DNA of 64,000 nt. Source: Collimonas antrihumi (lineage in GTDB: Bacteria > Pseudomonadota > Gammaproteobacteria > Burkholderiales > Burkholderiaceae_D). The notes below the pieces were generated by a model that made no database searches, was not told the origin of the DNA, and saw nothing but the letters and a program-made list of their open reading frames with translations. Positions 38,165-46,047 of the stretch are shown here, piece by piece (the stretch's first letter is position 1; each line of letters opens with the position of its first letter). Location: contig NZ_JAGQED010000007.1 in the NCBI RefSeq assembly GCF_018304965.1, forward strand, positions 1 to 64,000. Reading direction: 5' to 3'. The translations under genes and the position numbers were made by a program.

Positions 38165-39399
38165 GCGTAGCTCCTTTCGGTCAGGTGGGCGGGTGGTGAA
38201 GATAACGATGAAAATGTATGCCTGATAGCTTCCAGTGCGGCGTCGATATCATTGGCAGTAATGATCAGAGGCGGCGCAAAGCGCACTACCGTGTCATGTG
38301 TATCTTTCGACAAAATTCCTTGCAGCATCAGGCGCTCGCAAAATTCGCGTGCAGAAATAAAGCTCGGATCGAGGTCCATGCCGATCAGCAAGCCTTTGCC
38401 GCGAATCTGACGGATTGCCGGGTGTTGTATTGCGCGCAAACCCGTCAGTAAGCGCTCACCCATGCGTTGCGCGTTATCTGCCAGCTTTTCGTCACGCAAC
38501 AGGCGCAATGCAGCGTGGCCGACTGCGGCCGACAACGGGTTGCCGCCGAAGGTGCTGCCGTGATCGCCAGGCGTAAATACCGCCATCAGATCTTCCCGGG
38601 CCAAAAACGCCGATACCGGCAGCAAGCCGCCGCCGAGTGCTTTGCCCAGAATCAAACCGTCCGGCTTGATGCCGTCGTGATCGCTGGCCAGCAAGCGGCC
38701 GGTGCGGCCGAGGCCGGTTTGCACTTCGTCGCAAATCAGCAACACGTTATGGCGGTCGCAGATTTCGCGGCACTTTGCCAGATAGCCTTCGGGCGGCACG
38801 ATGATGCCGGCTTCGCCCTGGATCGGTTCCACCAGGAAAGCTGTGGTGCGCGGGGTAATGGCCGCTTCCAGTGCGGCGGCGTCGCCAAACGGTACACTGA
38901 CGAAGCCGCCGGAAAACGGTCCGAAGCCGTCGCGATACTGCGCTTCCGACGAGAAGCCGACGATGGTGGTGGTGCGGCCGGCGAAATTACCGCGGCAAAC
39001 GATGATTTCGGCGGTCTGGTCGGCAATGCCTTTTACTTTGTGGCCCCATTTGCGGGCCGCCTTGATGGCCGTTTCCACCGCTTCCGCGCCGCTGTTCATC
39101 GGCAGCGCCTTCGGCATACCGGTCATTTCGCAGAGCAGTTGCAGGAAAGGTCCCAGCTGGTCGCTATAAAACGCCCTGGAAACGACTGCCAACTGGCCGG
39201 CCTGCTTGCTCAGTGCCGCCACAAGAGCAGGGTGGCCATGGCCGAAACTGACCGCGGAATAGGCCGACATCATATCCATGTAACGTTTGCCGTCCTGATC
39301 CCACAACCAGATTCCTTTGCCGCTGCTGAGCACTACTGGCAGTGGTGAATAGTTGTGCGCGCAATAGCGGTCTTCGAGAGTTATTGCATGGTTCTTCAT
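38161..39399 (-). CDS. rocD: Ornithine aminotransferase
   Basis: The product is 412 aa, a class III PLP aminotransferase. PLP-binding Lys253 lies in LILGKALGGG; the cofactor Asp is in LICDEVQTGLGRTG; MNSGAEAVETAIK is the family pattern. It transfers the delta-amino group of ornithine to 2-oxoglutarate, giving glutamate semialdehyde. First gene of the two-gene operon with the arginine dihydrolase-like enzyme, and divergent from an Lrp-type regulator. Confidence 0.92.
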   Translation of the reverse strand: MKNHAITLEDRYCAHNYSPLPVVLSSGKGIWLWDQDGKRYMDMMSAYSAVSFGHGHPALVAALSKQAGQLAVVSRAFYSDQLGPFLQLLCEMTGMPKALPMNSGAEAVETAIKAARKWGHKVKGIADQTAEIIVCRGNFAGRTTTIVGFSSEAQYRDGFGPFSGGFVSVPFGDAAALEAAITPRTTAFLVEPIQGEAGIIVPPEGYLAKCREICDRHNVLLICDEVQTGLGRTGRLLASDHDGIKPDGLILGKALGGGLLPVSAFLAREDLMAVFTPGDHGSTFGGNPLSAAVGHAALRLLRDEKLADNAQRMGERLLTGLRAIQHPAIRQIRGKGLLIGMDLDPSFISAREFCERLMLQGILSKDTHDTVVRFAPPLIITANDIDAALEAIRHTFSSLSSPPAHLTERSYA

Positions 39400-39593
39400 G
39401 GTTTGCTCCAGGTGAGGCCACTTCTAAGAACCTGGCCGAGGCTACGATCGATGTGCCGATGGCATTTTGTCCGTTGCCGGAAGCTGGCTGAGACGCTTAG
39501 AGGTGGCTGCAAATTTCTGTAGTTATAGGTTTAACGCAAGGTTTAATGCGATGTTGCTGCATCTGGCTACATGATAATCACAAGCACTGGAAA

Positions 39594-39602
39594 TATTTGT
39601 GC
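39594..39602 (+). promoter_or_regulatory. TATTTGTGC motif in the rocD/Lrp divergent region
   Basis: The nonamer TATTTGTGC also forms both arms of the palindrome at 40141-40165 after the regulator gene. Recurrence on both sides of an Lrp gene suggests a regulator half-site. Confidence 0.4.
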
Positions 39603-39603
39603 A

Positions 39604-39620
39604 TAATTGATCATCAATTA
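39604..39620. promoter_or_regulatory. 17-nt palindrome upstream of the Lrp gene
   Basis: TAATTGATCATCAATTA is a perfect palindrome about the central C at 39612. It is A+T-rich like Lrp/AsnC operators, and lies 40 nt before the regulator start in the rocD/Lrp divergent region. Probable autoregulatory or rocD operator. Confidence 0.55.
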
Positions 39621-39629
39621 GATGTAATC

Positions 39630-39644
39630 TGCACGAATCGTGCA
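39630..39644. promoter_or_regulatory. 15-nt palindrome next to the Lrp start
   Basis: TGCACGAATCGTGCA, perfect about A39637, ends 15 nt before the regulator ATG, where a bound protein would block initiation. Different in sequence from the neighbouring 17-nt palindrome. Confidence 0.5.
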
Positions 39645-39659
39645 TAGAAGGGGAATGCG

Positions 39660-40127
39660 ATGGAAAAATTGGATCGTTACGACCGTATTTTGCTGCGGAC
39701 CTTGCAAGCTAACGGGCGTGCTTCGAATGTGGAGCTGTCCGAGCAAGTCAATTTGTCGCCGCCGCAGTGCTATCGGCGGGTGCAGCGGCTGGAGAAAGAC
39801 GGCATCATCCGCGGCTATGCGGCGCAAGTGGAACCGGCTGCCATTGGGCTTGGCGTGGTTGCCTTCGTTAACCTGAACATTGCGCGTGAGCAGTTCAAAC
39901 AGGTGCGCAAGCTGGAAAAAGCGATCCGCCTGTTTCCGGAAATCCTGGAGTGCTATACGATTTCCGGGGATTTCGATTATTTGCTGAAGGTGGCGGCTAG
40001 CGACCTGAAGTCGCTATCGGCGTTCCTGACCGATCGTTTGATGCAGGTGCCGGGAGTGGCCGGTGTGCGGTCGATGGTGTGCCTGGAAGAGATCAAGCCA
40101 TCCAGCCCGTTGCCATTGGCGGACTAA
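39660..40127 (+). CDS. Lrp/AsnC-family transcriptional regulator
   Basis: The product is 155 aa. The N-terminal helix-turn-helix (LDRYDRILLRTLQANGRASN, then SPPQCYRRVQRLEKDGII) is followed by the RAM ligand domain (ECYTISGDFDYLLKV). Divergent position next to rocD and the dihydrolase-like gene, with palindromes between, makes it the likely controller of arginine/ornithine catabolism, probably sensing one of those amino acids. It may also govern the downstream hydrolase through 40141-40165. Confidence 0.92.
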   Translation: MEKLDRYDRILLRTLQANGRASNVELSEQVNLSPPQCYRRVQRLEKDGIIRGYAAQVEPAAIGLGVVAFVNLNIAREQFKQVRKLEKAIRLFPEILECYTISGDFDYLLKVAASDLKSLSAFLTDRLMQVPGVAGVRSMVCLEEIKPSSPLPLAD

Positions 40128-40140
40128 TCGCCTAAACCGT

Positions 40141-40165
40141 TATTTGTGCTAATCCAGCACAAATA
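40141..40165. promoter_or_regulatory. Inverted repeat between the Lrp gene and the hydrolase
   Basis: TATTTGTGC (40141-40149) and GCACAAATA (40157-40165) around 7 nt. The same half-site occurs at 39594-39602. No T-run follows, so an operator is favoured over a terminator. Confidence 0.5.
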
Positions 40166-40245
40166 ATGTGCCGCCAGCCTGCTGTTCTCCACTTGGCTGC
40201 GGGCTTAACCTGTGTACTCCACCAGATCACAACAAGGAGCCTCAC

Positions 40246-40878
40246 ATGACCACCTCGGCTAGCAAACTGAACGGCAATCCAACCATTCGCACCATCGTCG
40301 GCGCTACCGCCAGCACCAGTCTCGATCCAAAGTCGACTGCCTTGTTGGTGATTGATATCCAAAACGAATATTTTGACGGCCAATTGCCGATTCCCGATGG
40401 CATGCTAGTGCTGCGTAACGCCAATCGCCTGATTTCGCTGGCCGATCGGCAAGGCATGCCGGTGTTTCATATTCAGCAATGGAGTCCGGCTGCGCGGCCG
40501 CTGTTCACGCAAGACACCGTGATGGCTGAAATCCATCCGGAAGTGCAGCGCGCTCCGCACCATTCGACCATCCGCAAGCTTTTCGCGAGCTCTTTTGCCG
40601 GCACCGATTTGCAACAGCAATTGCTGGCCAAAGACATCAAGACACTGATCATCAGCGGTTTGATGACCAACAATTGCGTCGCGGCTTCGGCCTTCGACGG
40701 TGCCGCCAACGGCTATAAAGTCGTCGTCGCCAGCGATGCCAGCGCCACCCGCGATATTGAAACCTGGGATGGCAGCGTGATCAATCACAAAGATCTGCAT
40801 CGGGCGGTATTGACTGGATTATCCGATGCAGTCGCAGAAATCCGTACTACCAGCGCGATTCTCGAACTGGTGAATTGA
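40246..40878 (+). CDS. Isochorismatase-family cysteine hydrolase
   Basis: The product is 210 aa from ATG 40246 with AAGGAG. The likely triad is Asp37 (LLVIDIQNEYF), Lys111 (STIRKLFASSF) and Cys144 (GLMTNNCVAASA). The family ranges from true isochorismatases to amidases and N-carbamoyl hydrolases; without the isochorismatase-specific context I call only the family. The usual GVMTxxCV box reads GLMTNNCV. The tautomerase gene follows 43 nt later, probably co-transcribed, and the Lrp-side inverted repeat precedes it. Confidence 0.85.
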   Translation: MTTSASKLNGNPTIRTIVGATASTSLDPKSTALLVIDIQNEYFDGQLPIPDGMLVLRNANRLISLADRQGMPVFHIQQWSPAARPLFTQDTVMAEIHPEVQRAPHHSTIRKLFASSFAGTDLQQQLLAKDIKTLIISGLMTNNCVAASAFDGAANGYKVVVASDASATRDIETWDGSVINHKDLHRAVLTGLSDAVAEIRTTSAILELVN

Positions 40879-40921
40879 GGTTTGTGTTCCTGATTAATCA
40901 ACTTAACATGGAGTTCGCATC

Positions 40922-41332
40922 ATGCCTATCCTTACCGTACTGCTGTCCACCACACCCGACACTACCGTTTCCGCCAAGGTCGCCAGCACTTTGTCGCGCC
41001 TGACCGCGGCGATCCTGCACAAGAAACCGGAACTGACGTCGATTGCGATTTCGCATGTCGATCCGGCGCACTGGTTTGTCGGCGGCCCGTCCCTGTCGGA
41101 GCAGAAAAAAACCAGTTTCTTCCTCGATATCCGGATCACCGATGAGACCAATACCGCTGACGAAAAGGCGGCTTATATCGATGCCGTGTACAAGGAAATC
41201 GGCGCATTGCTGGGTGATTTGCATCATGAAAGTTATGTCCATGTCCACGATGTGCGTGGCGCAGCTTATGGTTACGGCGGACTGACGCAAACGCATCGGG
41301 CGGTGGCGGCGCGCCTGCAAGCCACGCGTTAA
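40922..41332 (+). CDS. Tautomerase-superfamily protein
   Basis: The product is 136 aa beginning MPILTV, so Pro2 would become the N-terminal catalytic Pro of the tautomerase/4-oxalocrotonate family. The length fits a fused two-repeat or MIF-like member rather than the 62-residue form. Substrate unknown. Follows the isochorismatase-like gene closely; its 3' end overlaps the convergent ferredoxin gene by 4 nt. Confidence 0.75.
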   Translation: MPILTVLLSTTPDTTVSAKVASTLSRLTAAILHKKPELTSIAISHVDPAHWFVGGPSLSEQKKTSFFLDIRITDETNTADEKAAYIDAVYKEIGALLGDLHHESYVHVHDVRGAAYGYGGLTQTHRAVAARLQATR

Positions 41333-41640
41333 TCTGCGGCGGGGATTAGGCTGGCCCGAGGTTCTTCGATCACCAGGTCGGATTGCGGATAGGCGATGCA
41401 GGGCAGTATGTAGCCGTCCTTCTTTTCATCGCTGCTCAGGCCTGGCCACTCAATCTGATAGCGTATTTGCCCACTCAGCAGACGGCACATGCAGGTGCGG
41501 CATGTGCCGTTTCTGCACGAATTCGGCAAATTGACGGCTGCGTGCCGCGCAGCCTCAAGCAAAGGGACGGCGCCGGACGTAACAAACGTCGATCCCTTTG
41601 GTTCAATGCGAACGGTGAATTCGTCCGGCACAAGTGACAT
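41329..41640 (-). CDS. 2Fe-2S ferredoxin
   Basis: The product is 103 aa. Plant-type cluster ligands are seen in CRNGTCRTCMC (C-x4-C-x2-C) and the fourth in ILPCIAYP. It is a small soluble electron carrier; a partner oxygenase or reductase is not in the window. Single gene, convergent with the tautomerase. Confidence 0.88.
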   Translation of the reverse strand: MSLVPDEFTVRIEPKGSTFVTSGAVPLLEAARHAAVNLPNSCRNGTCRTCMCRLLSGQIRYQIEWPGLSSDEKKDGYILPCIAYPQSDLVIEEPRASLIPAAD

Positions 41641-41779
41641 TCTGTAACCCTCTAAATTGCGGCTGATAAATCATCGTATGATGGCTGCGATCTTGTAAAA
41701 TCCTCGACCTGAGCGCGGCAGCAACTGCCAGCGTGAAGCAGGCCGCGTGTGCCATTCTCCACCATAAAAAAATTTGCCT

Positions 41780-41938
41780 ATGAATCTTCATCTTTCGCTT
41801 GTACCGGTGGTTTCCCTGCTTGCCGGCGTTTTGATCCTGGTCATGCCCAAACTCTTGAACTATATCGTCGCTTTCTATCTGATCGCGATCGGTTTGATTG
41901 GTTTGTTCGGCGGCGGCCATTTCCACCTGCACTTATAA
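41780..41938 (+). CDS. Small DUF3096-type membrane protein
   Basis: The product is 52 aa. Two hydrophobic segments (VVSLLAGVLILVMPKLLNYI and AFYLIAIGLIGLFG) are joined by the LNYIVA turn typical of DUF3096, ending in a His-rich tail GGGHFHLHL. Function unknown. It is short and easily missed; the fit to the family pattern and clean start and stop support it. Confidence 0.75.
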   Translation: MNLHLSLVPVVSLLAGVLILVMPKLLNYIVAFYLIAIGLIGLFGGGHFHLHL

Positions 41939-41953
41939 AGCGAGTGCGAGTCG

Positions 41954-42856
41954 TCAATCCCAGCGCGGCGTGCTGTACCAGGCAGTCGCAAAGTCGACAA
42001 ACGCCCTGACTTTCGGCGACAGGTGCCGGTTTTGCGGATAAATCGCATATAGATCACGCGGTTTCATCGTGTAACCGGGCAAGATTTGCAGCAGATCGCC
42101 GCGCCGCAAATCCTCATGCACGATGAAAGAGCTGGTAGCGGCGATGCCCAGGCCAGCCAATGCCGCCGAGCGTAAAGCGATGCCGGTGTTGGCTTGCAGA
42201 TTGCCGCGCACGTTCACCGTGTGCTCGCTGCCATCGGCGGCGTAGAACTGGAATTCATTGGATTTTTGCGCCAGCGTATAAGTCAGGCAATTGTGCTGCG
42301 TCAGATCGCTCGGCTGCTGCGGTGCGTCGTGCCGTTGCAGATATGCCGGTGATGCCGCCAACAGTATCTCGCAGCGCGCCAGTCGTTTGGCAACCAGGGT
42401 CGAGTCGGGCAGAGCGCGGGTCAGGCGTAGTGCGACGTCGAAGCCTTCCTCGATCACATCGACCAGGCGGTCGTTGCAGACCAGGTCCACACTGAGTTGC
42501 GGATTGGCCAGGATGAATTGCGGCAGCCATTGCGCCAGCTCCAGCGTGCCGAACGCCATCGGCGCGTTAATCCGCAACATGCCGGAAGGGCGCGCCTGAT
42601 GCGCCGACACGGCCTGGGCGGCGTCATCTATCTGATCGATTATCTGACGGCTGCGTTCGTAATATTCCTGGCCCGCTTCGGTCAGCGCAAAGCGGCGTGT
42701 GGTGCGATTCAGCAGTTGCGCACCCAGTTCCAGTTCCAGCTGGCGCACCTGGCGCGAGACGATGGTGTGCGACTGGTTGAGTTCTGCGGCGGCAGCGGTG
42801 AAGCTGCCGGTCTCGACTACGCGCCGGAATGCGCGCATCGCTGCCAGTTGATCCAT
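41954..42856 (-). CDS. LysR-family transcriptional regulator
   Basis: The product is 300 aa from ATG 42856 (MDQLAAMRAFRRVVETGSF), the normal LysR opening. The winged helix (FTAAAAELNQSHTIVSRQVRQLE) is followed by the periplasmic-binding-like effector domain from about 90. It has the CrgA-like feature of ending shortly after LSPKVRAFVDF. Targets unknown: neighbours are a small membrane protein and a BMP-type binding protein. Confidence 0.92.
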   Translation of the reverse strand: MDQLAAMRAFRRVVETGSFTAAAAELNQSHTIVSRQVRQLELELGAQLLNRTTRRFALTEAGQEYYERSRQIIDQIDDAAQAVSAHQARPSGMLRINAPMAFGTLELAQWLPQFILANPQLSVDLVCNDRLVDVIEEGFDVALRLTRALPDSTLVAKRLARCEILLAASPAYLQRHDAPQQPSDLTQHNCLTYTLAQKSNEFQFYAADGSEHTVNVRGNLQANTGIALRSAALAGLGIAATSSFIVHEDLRRGDLLQILPGYTMKPRDLYAIYPQNRHLSPKVRAFVDFATAWYSTPRWD

Positions 42857-42903
42857 GCCGCTCCACCCTGAATAAAACCACAACGCTATCAGAATCGCGG
42901 TAT

Positions 42904-43998
42904 TTAATCCAATTTGAGCGCGCCGCTGACAATGGCCTTGTTAGCTTCGCGCAGTTTTAACACTACCGGCCGCTGGCGCAGGATCTCGCACTCCGAATAA
43001 GCCGCATCCAGACCCAGTGCGGTCAAGGACACGGCTCCTTCTTTCAAGCCGAAATCAAAACGTGGCTCGGTCGAGCCCGCAGTTGAACTGTTGACCAACA
43101 AACCTACTGCCATCACGATTGCCGTATCGGCATGCACTTCAACATTGTCGAGCACGCGTCCCGCAGCTTGTATGCATTGGTTGACACCGCTGCCGATCGC
43201 CTTGGCGCGCGACAGCGGCGTCAATGCCTTGAATACGCCGGAATTGCTGCCGGCGGCTGCGGCCCAGATGACGTCGACGCCATCGCCGAGCATGGTTTTG
43301 GTCAGCATCTCTGCACGCGACGGATCGTTGTAAGGTTGGGCACCTTCCACCCACATCGCTTCATGGATCGAGATACCGGGTTTGGCCGCGCGTGCGCCGG
43401 CCACGAAAGCCTCGCTGTTTTTCAGGCGCAAAGGGGTGTTAACGGCGCCGATCATGCCGATCTTGCCGGCGCTCGAAGCTAGTGCAGCCTGCATGCCGGC
43501 CAGATAACTGGCTTCGTTTTCGCGGAAAGTGATGCAAGTGATGTTGGGAGCGGCGTTGGGGATGCAGTGTTCCAGAATCAAAAAGCGGGTTTGCGGCGCC
43601 TGGCGCGCTGTGTTCTCCAGGATTTCCTTGAATTCAATACCTATCAGCACCACAATCTTGGCGCCTTGCTTGACCGCATTGTCCAGTTGCTGCTGGCGGC
43701 CGGCGCGGGTCGCCACGCTTTCCAGGGTGCTGGCTTGCATCCGGTATATTTTGGCAGCGTTATTGACGCCGCTAGTGCCTTGTTGCAGCAGTACATCGTC
43801 GTTGTTCGGCACCGGCCGCACGTAGATGATCTTGGGCAGGTCGGCGGCGCTGGTGATAGCGCTCACGCTTGCCAGCAGCAGCGCCAATGGCAGCAGCAAG
43901 AGCCACCAGCGCATGGGCGGCTTGTGATGTTTATGACATTCCAGTTTGCTAATAACGGGAGGTGCGTCCTCACAGGACGTATGGGGGGCCAGCGACAT
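42904..43998 (-). CDS. BMP-family substrate-binding protein
   Basis: The product is 364 aa from ATG 43998 with AGAGGAAG upstream. Residues 1-27 are polar and include HKHHK, followed by a hydrophobic stretch (WWLLLLPLALLLASVSA) that may be a late signal peptide or a membrane anchor. The rest is a Bmp/nucleoside-binding fold (GKIGMIGAVNTPL, DVIWAAAAGSNSG). Such proteins usually serve nucleoside ABC importers, but no ATPase or permease genes are adjacent, so it is orphaned here. The usual lipobox Cys is not evident. Confidence 0.8.
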   Translation of the reverse strand: MSLAPHTSCEDAPPVISKLECHKHHKPPMRWWLLLLPLALLLASVSAITSAADLPKIIYVRPVPNNDDVLLQQGTSGVNNAAKIYRMQASTLESVATRAGRQQQLDNAVKQGAKIVVLIGIEFKEILENTARQAPQTRFLILEHCIPNAAPNITCITFRENEASYLAGMQAALASSAGKIGMIGAVNTPLRLKNSEAFVAGARAAKPGISIHEAMWVEGAQPYNDPSRAEMLTKTMLGDGVDVIWAAAAGSNSGVFKALTPLSRAKAIGSGVNQCIQAAGRVLDNVEVHADTAIVMAVGLLVNSSTAGSTEPRFDFGLKEGAVSLTALGLDAAYSECEILRQRPVVLKLREANKAIVSGALKLD

Positions 43999-44088
43999 TG
44001 TCTCTTCCTCTTTATAAGGCGCCGAATCTGATGCCGGCACGCATTTGTTCTCACATATTGCTGGCAAAGCGGCTCCGGGCCATTTGAG

Positions 44089-44113
44089 CGGCGCTATACA
44101 AGGTATAGCGCCG
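44089..44113. promoter_or_regulatory. 25-nt inverted repeat in the BMP/amidotransferase divergent region
   Basis: CGGCGCTATAC and its perfect complement GTATAGCGCCG around AAG. Because the flanking genes diverge, a terminator is not expected; an operator or a leader hairpin is more likely. Confidence 0.5.
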
Positions 44114-44242
44114 AGGTGATATGCGGCGGCTTAACCGTTATATTTAACTTTTGATTAGCGCTGCTGCGTGATACCGTTATCAAGTTGCAATTTAAGCTGC
44201 AATTTGCATGCAGTTTTTATCTATTTCACTTGGTTCAGGAAT

Positions 44243-45013
44243 ATGTGTCAGTTACTTGGAATGAACTGCAATGTGCCGACCGACATTGTGTTCAGTTTTA
44301 CCGGTTTTGCCACGCGCGGCGGCCAGACCGGTCATCATAGCGACGGTTGGGGTATCGCCTTCTTCGAAGGTAGCGGGGTGCGGCATTTTGTCGATTACCA
44401 GGCGGCGATTGCATCGCCGGTGGCGGAGCTGATCCGGCGCTGCCCGATCAAATCGAAAAACGTCATCGCGCATATCCGCAAAGCCACGCAAGGGCAGGTG
44501 GCGTTGCAGAATTGCCATCCGTTTGTGCGCGAATTATGGGGCCGCTACTGGGTGTTCGCCCACAACGGCGATCTCAAGGAATTTGCACCGCTCCTGAACG
44601 GGCCGTACCGGCCGGTAGGCAATACCGACAGCGAACTGGCGTTTTGCTATTTGTTGCAGCAGCTACGGCAGCGCTTCGGCGACACGCCACCGCCGCGGGC
44701 CGAGCTGACGCTTGCCTTGCGCGAACTGACACAGCAGATTGCCGCCCACGGTACCTTCAACATGATGTTGTCGGATGGCTCGGCCCTGTACACGCATTGC
44801 TCTACCAATCTGTATTACATCGTGCGCCAGTTTCCGTTTGCCGAGGCCCATCTGTCGGATGAAGATGTCAGCGTCGATTTCTCGCAGGTGACGACACCGC
44901 AGGACCGGGTGGCGGTAATTGTCACCGAACCGCTGACCACCAATGAGGTGTGGACCAGGTTTAACGAGGGCGAGCTGATCGTCTTTGTCGACGGCCAGCC
45001 GGTGTCGCTGTAG
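44243..45013 (+). CDS. Class II glutamine amidotransferase (YafJ-like)
   Basis: The product is 256 aa from ATG 44243, which places Cys at position 2 as the N-terminal nucleophile (MCQLLGMN). HSDGWGIAFFEG and AHIRKATQG and the glutamine-loop FAHNGDLKEF match the stand-alone class II GATase family. It hydrolyses glutamine for transfer to an unknown acceptor. Monocistronic, divergent from the BMP gene. Confidence 0.9.
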   Translation: MCQLLGMNCNVPTDIVFSFTGFATRGGQTGHHSDGWGIAFFEGSGVRHFVDYQAAIASPVAELIRRCPIKSKNVIAHIRKATQGQVALQNCHPFVRELWGRYWVFAHNGDLKEFAPLLNGPYRPVGNTDSELAFCYLLQQLRQRFGDTPPPRAELTLALRELTQQIAAHGTFNMMLSDGSALYTHCSTNLYYIVRQFPFAEAHLSDEDVSVDFSQVTTPQDRVAVIVTEPLTTNEVWTRFNEGELIVFVDGQPVSL

Positions 45014-45028
45014 TACTTGCCCTTAGGC

Positions 45029-45796
45029 TCAGCTGTAGTCGATCGTCAGCGGTGCGTGGTCCGAGAAGCGCTCGTCCTTGTAAATTGCCACAGAATGCGC
45101 ATTGGCCGCGATGCCAGGGGTCGTGATGTGATAATCGATGCGCCAACCGACGTTCTTGGCCCAGGCCTGGCCACGATTGCTCCACCAGGTGTATTGCTCA
45201 TCGCGCTGGTCGACCACGCGGAAGGCGTCGACCAGGCCGACTTGTTCAAACAGATGGGTGAGCCAGGCGCGTTCTTCCGGCAGGAAGCCTGAATTCTTCT
45301 TGTTGCCCTTCCAGTTTTTCAGGTCGCGTTCCTGATGCGCGATATTCCAGTCACCGCAAATGACAACTTCGCGGCCGCTTTCCTTGAGTTGTTGCAGGTG
45401 CGGCAGGAATGCTTCCATGAAGCGGAATTTGGCAATTTGCCGTTCTTCGCTGGAAGATCCGGACGGGCAGTACAGCGAAATCACGGTCAGATCGCCAAAA
45501 TCGCATTCGACATAACGCCCTTCGGCGTCGAATTCAGGATTGCCGAAACCGATCCTTACCGCGTTCGGCTTGCGCTTGCTGTAAAGACCGACGCCGGAAT
45601 AGCCCTTTTTCTCAGCGTAATGGAAGTGTCCGACGTAACCCTCCGGCGCCAGGAATTCCGGCGTCATGTCGGTGGCTTGCGCCTTCAGCTCCTGGACGCA
45701 GACGAAATCGGCAGATTGTTTGGCCATCCATTCAAAGAAGCCTTTTCTGGCAGCTGAGCGGATACCGTTGAGATTGGCGGAAATGATTCTTGGCAT
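45029..45796 (-). CDS. xthA: Exodeoxyribonuclease III
   Basis: The product is 255 aa. Metal ligand Glu in VQELKAQ, ICGDWNIAHQERDL and the C-terminal RIDYHITTPG...DHAPLTIDY mark the AP endonuclease/exonuclease III family. It cuts 5' of abasic sites and degrades 3' ends in DNA repair. Its stop lies 15 nt from that of the amidotransferase (convergent). Confidence 0.94.
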   Translation of the reverse strand: MPRIISANLNGIRSAARKGFFEWMAKQSADFVCVQELKAQATDMTPEFLAPEGYVGHFHYAEKKGYSGVGLYSKRKPNAVRIGFGNPEFDAEGRYVECDFGDLTVISLYCPSGSSSEERQIAKFRFMEAFLPHLQQLKESGREVVICGDWNIAHQERDLKNWKGNKKNSGFLPEERAWLTHLFEQVGLVDAFRVVDQRDEQYTWWSNRGQAWAKNVGWRIDYHITTPGIAANAHSVAIYKDERFSDHAPLTIDYS

Positions 45797-46047
45797 GTTT
45801 GATCGATAAAAAAGGTATAAGGGGATGCCCAGTCAAGCGCTAAGGATAACCGAAGGGCGGTAGTCGTGTGCGACGGGCATCGACGGTGGCCGTCAAGGTG
45901 GCCGTTAACAATCCGGTCGCGGCCAGGCATGGTGTTTGCAGTTACTGCTGTGGAAGGGATGAACTCCATTTAAAATGGCGGTCTGGTGTCGCTATTGCAC
46001 AGCAAAAAGCGACAAAATTTGTCAGCCTCAACCGTCTGGAGTGCATT

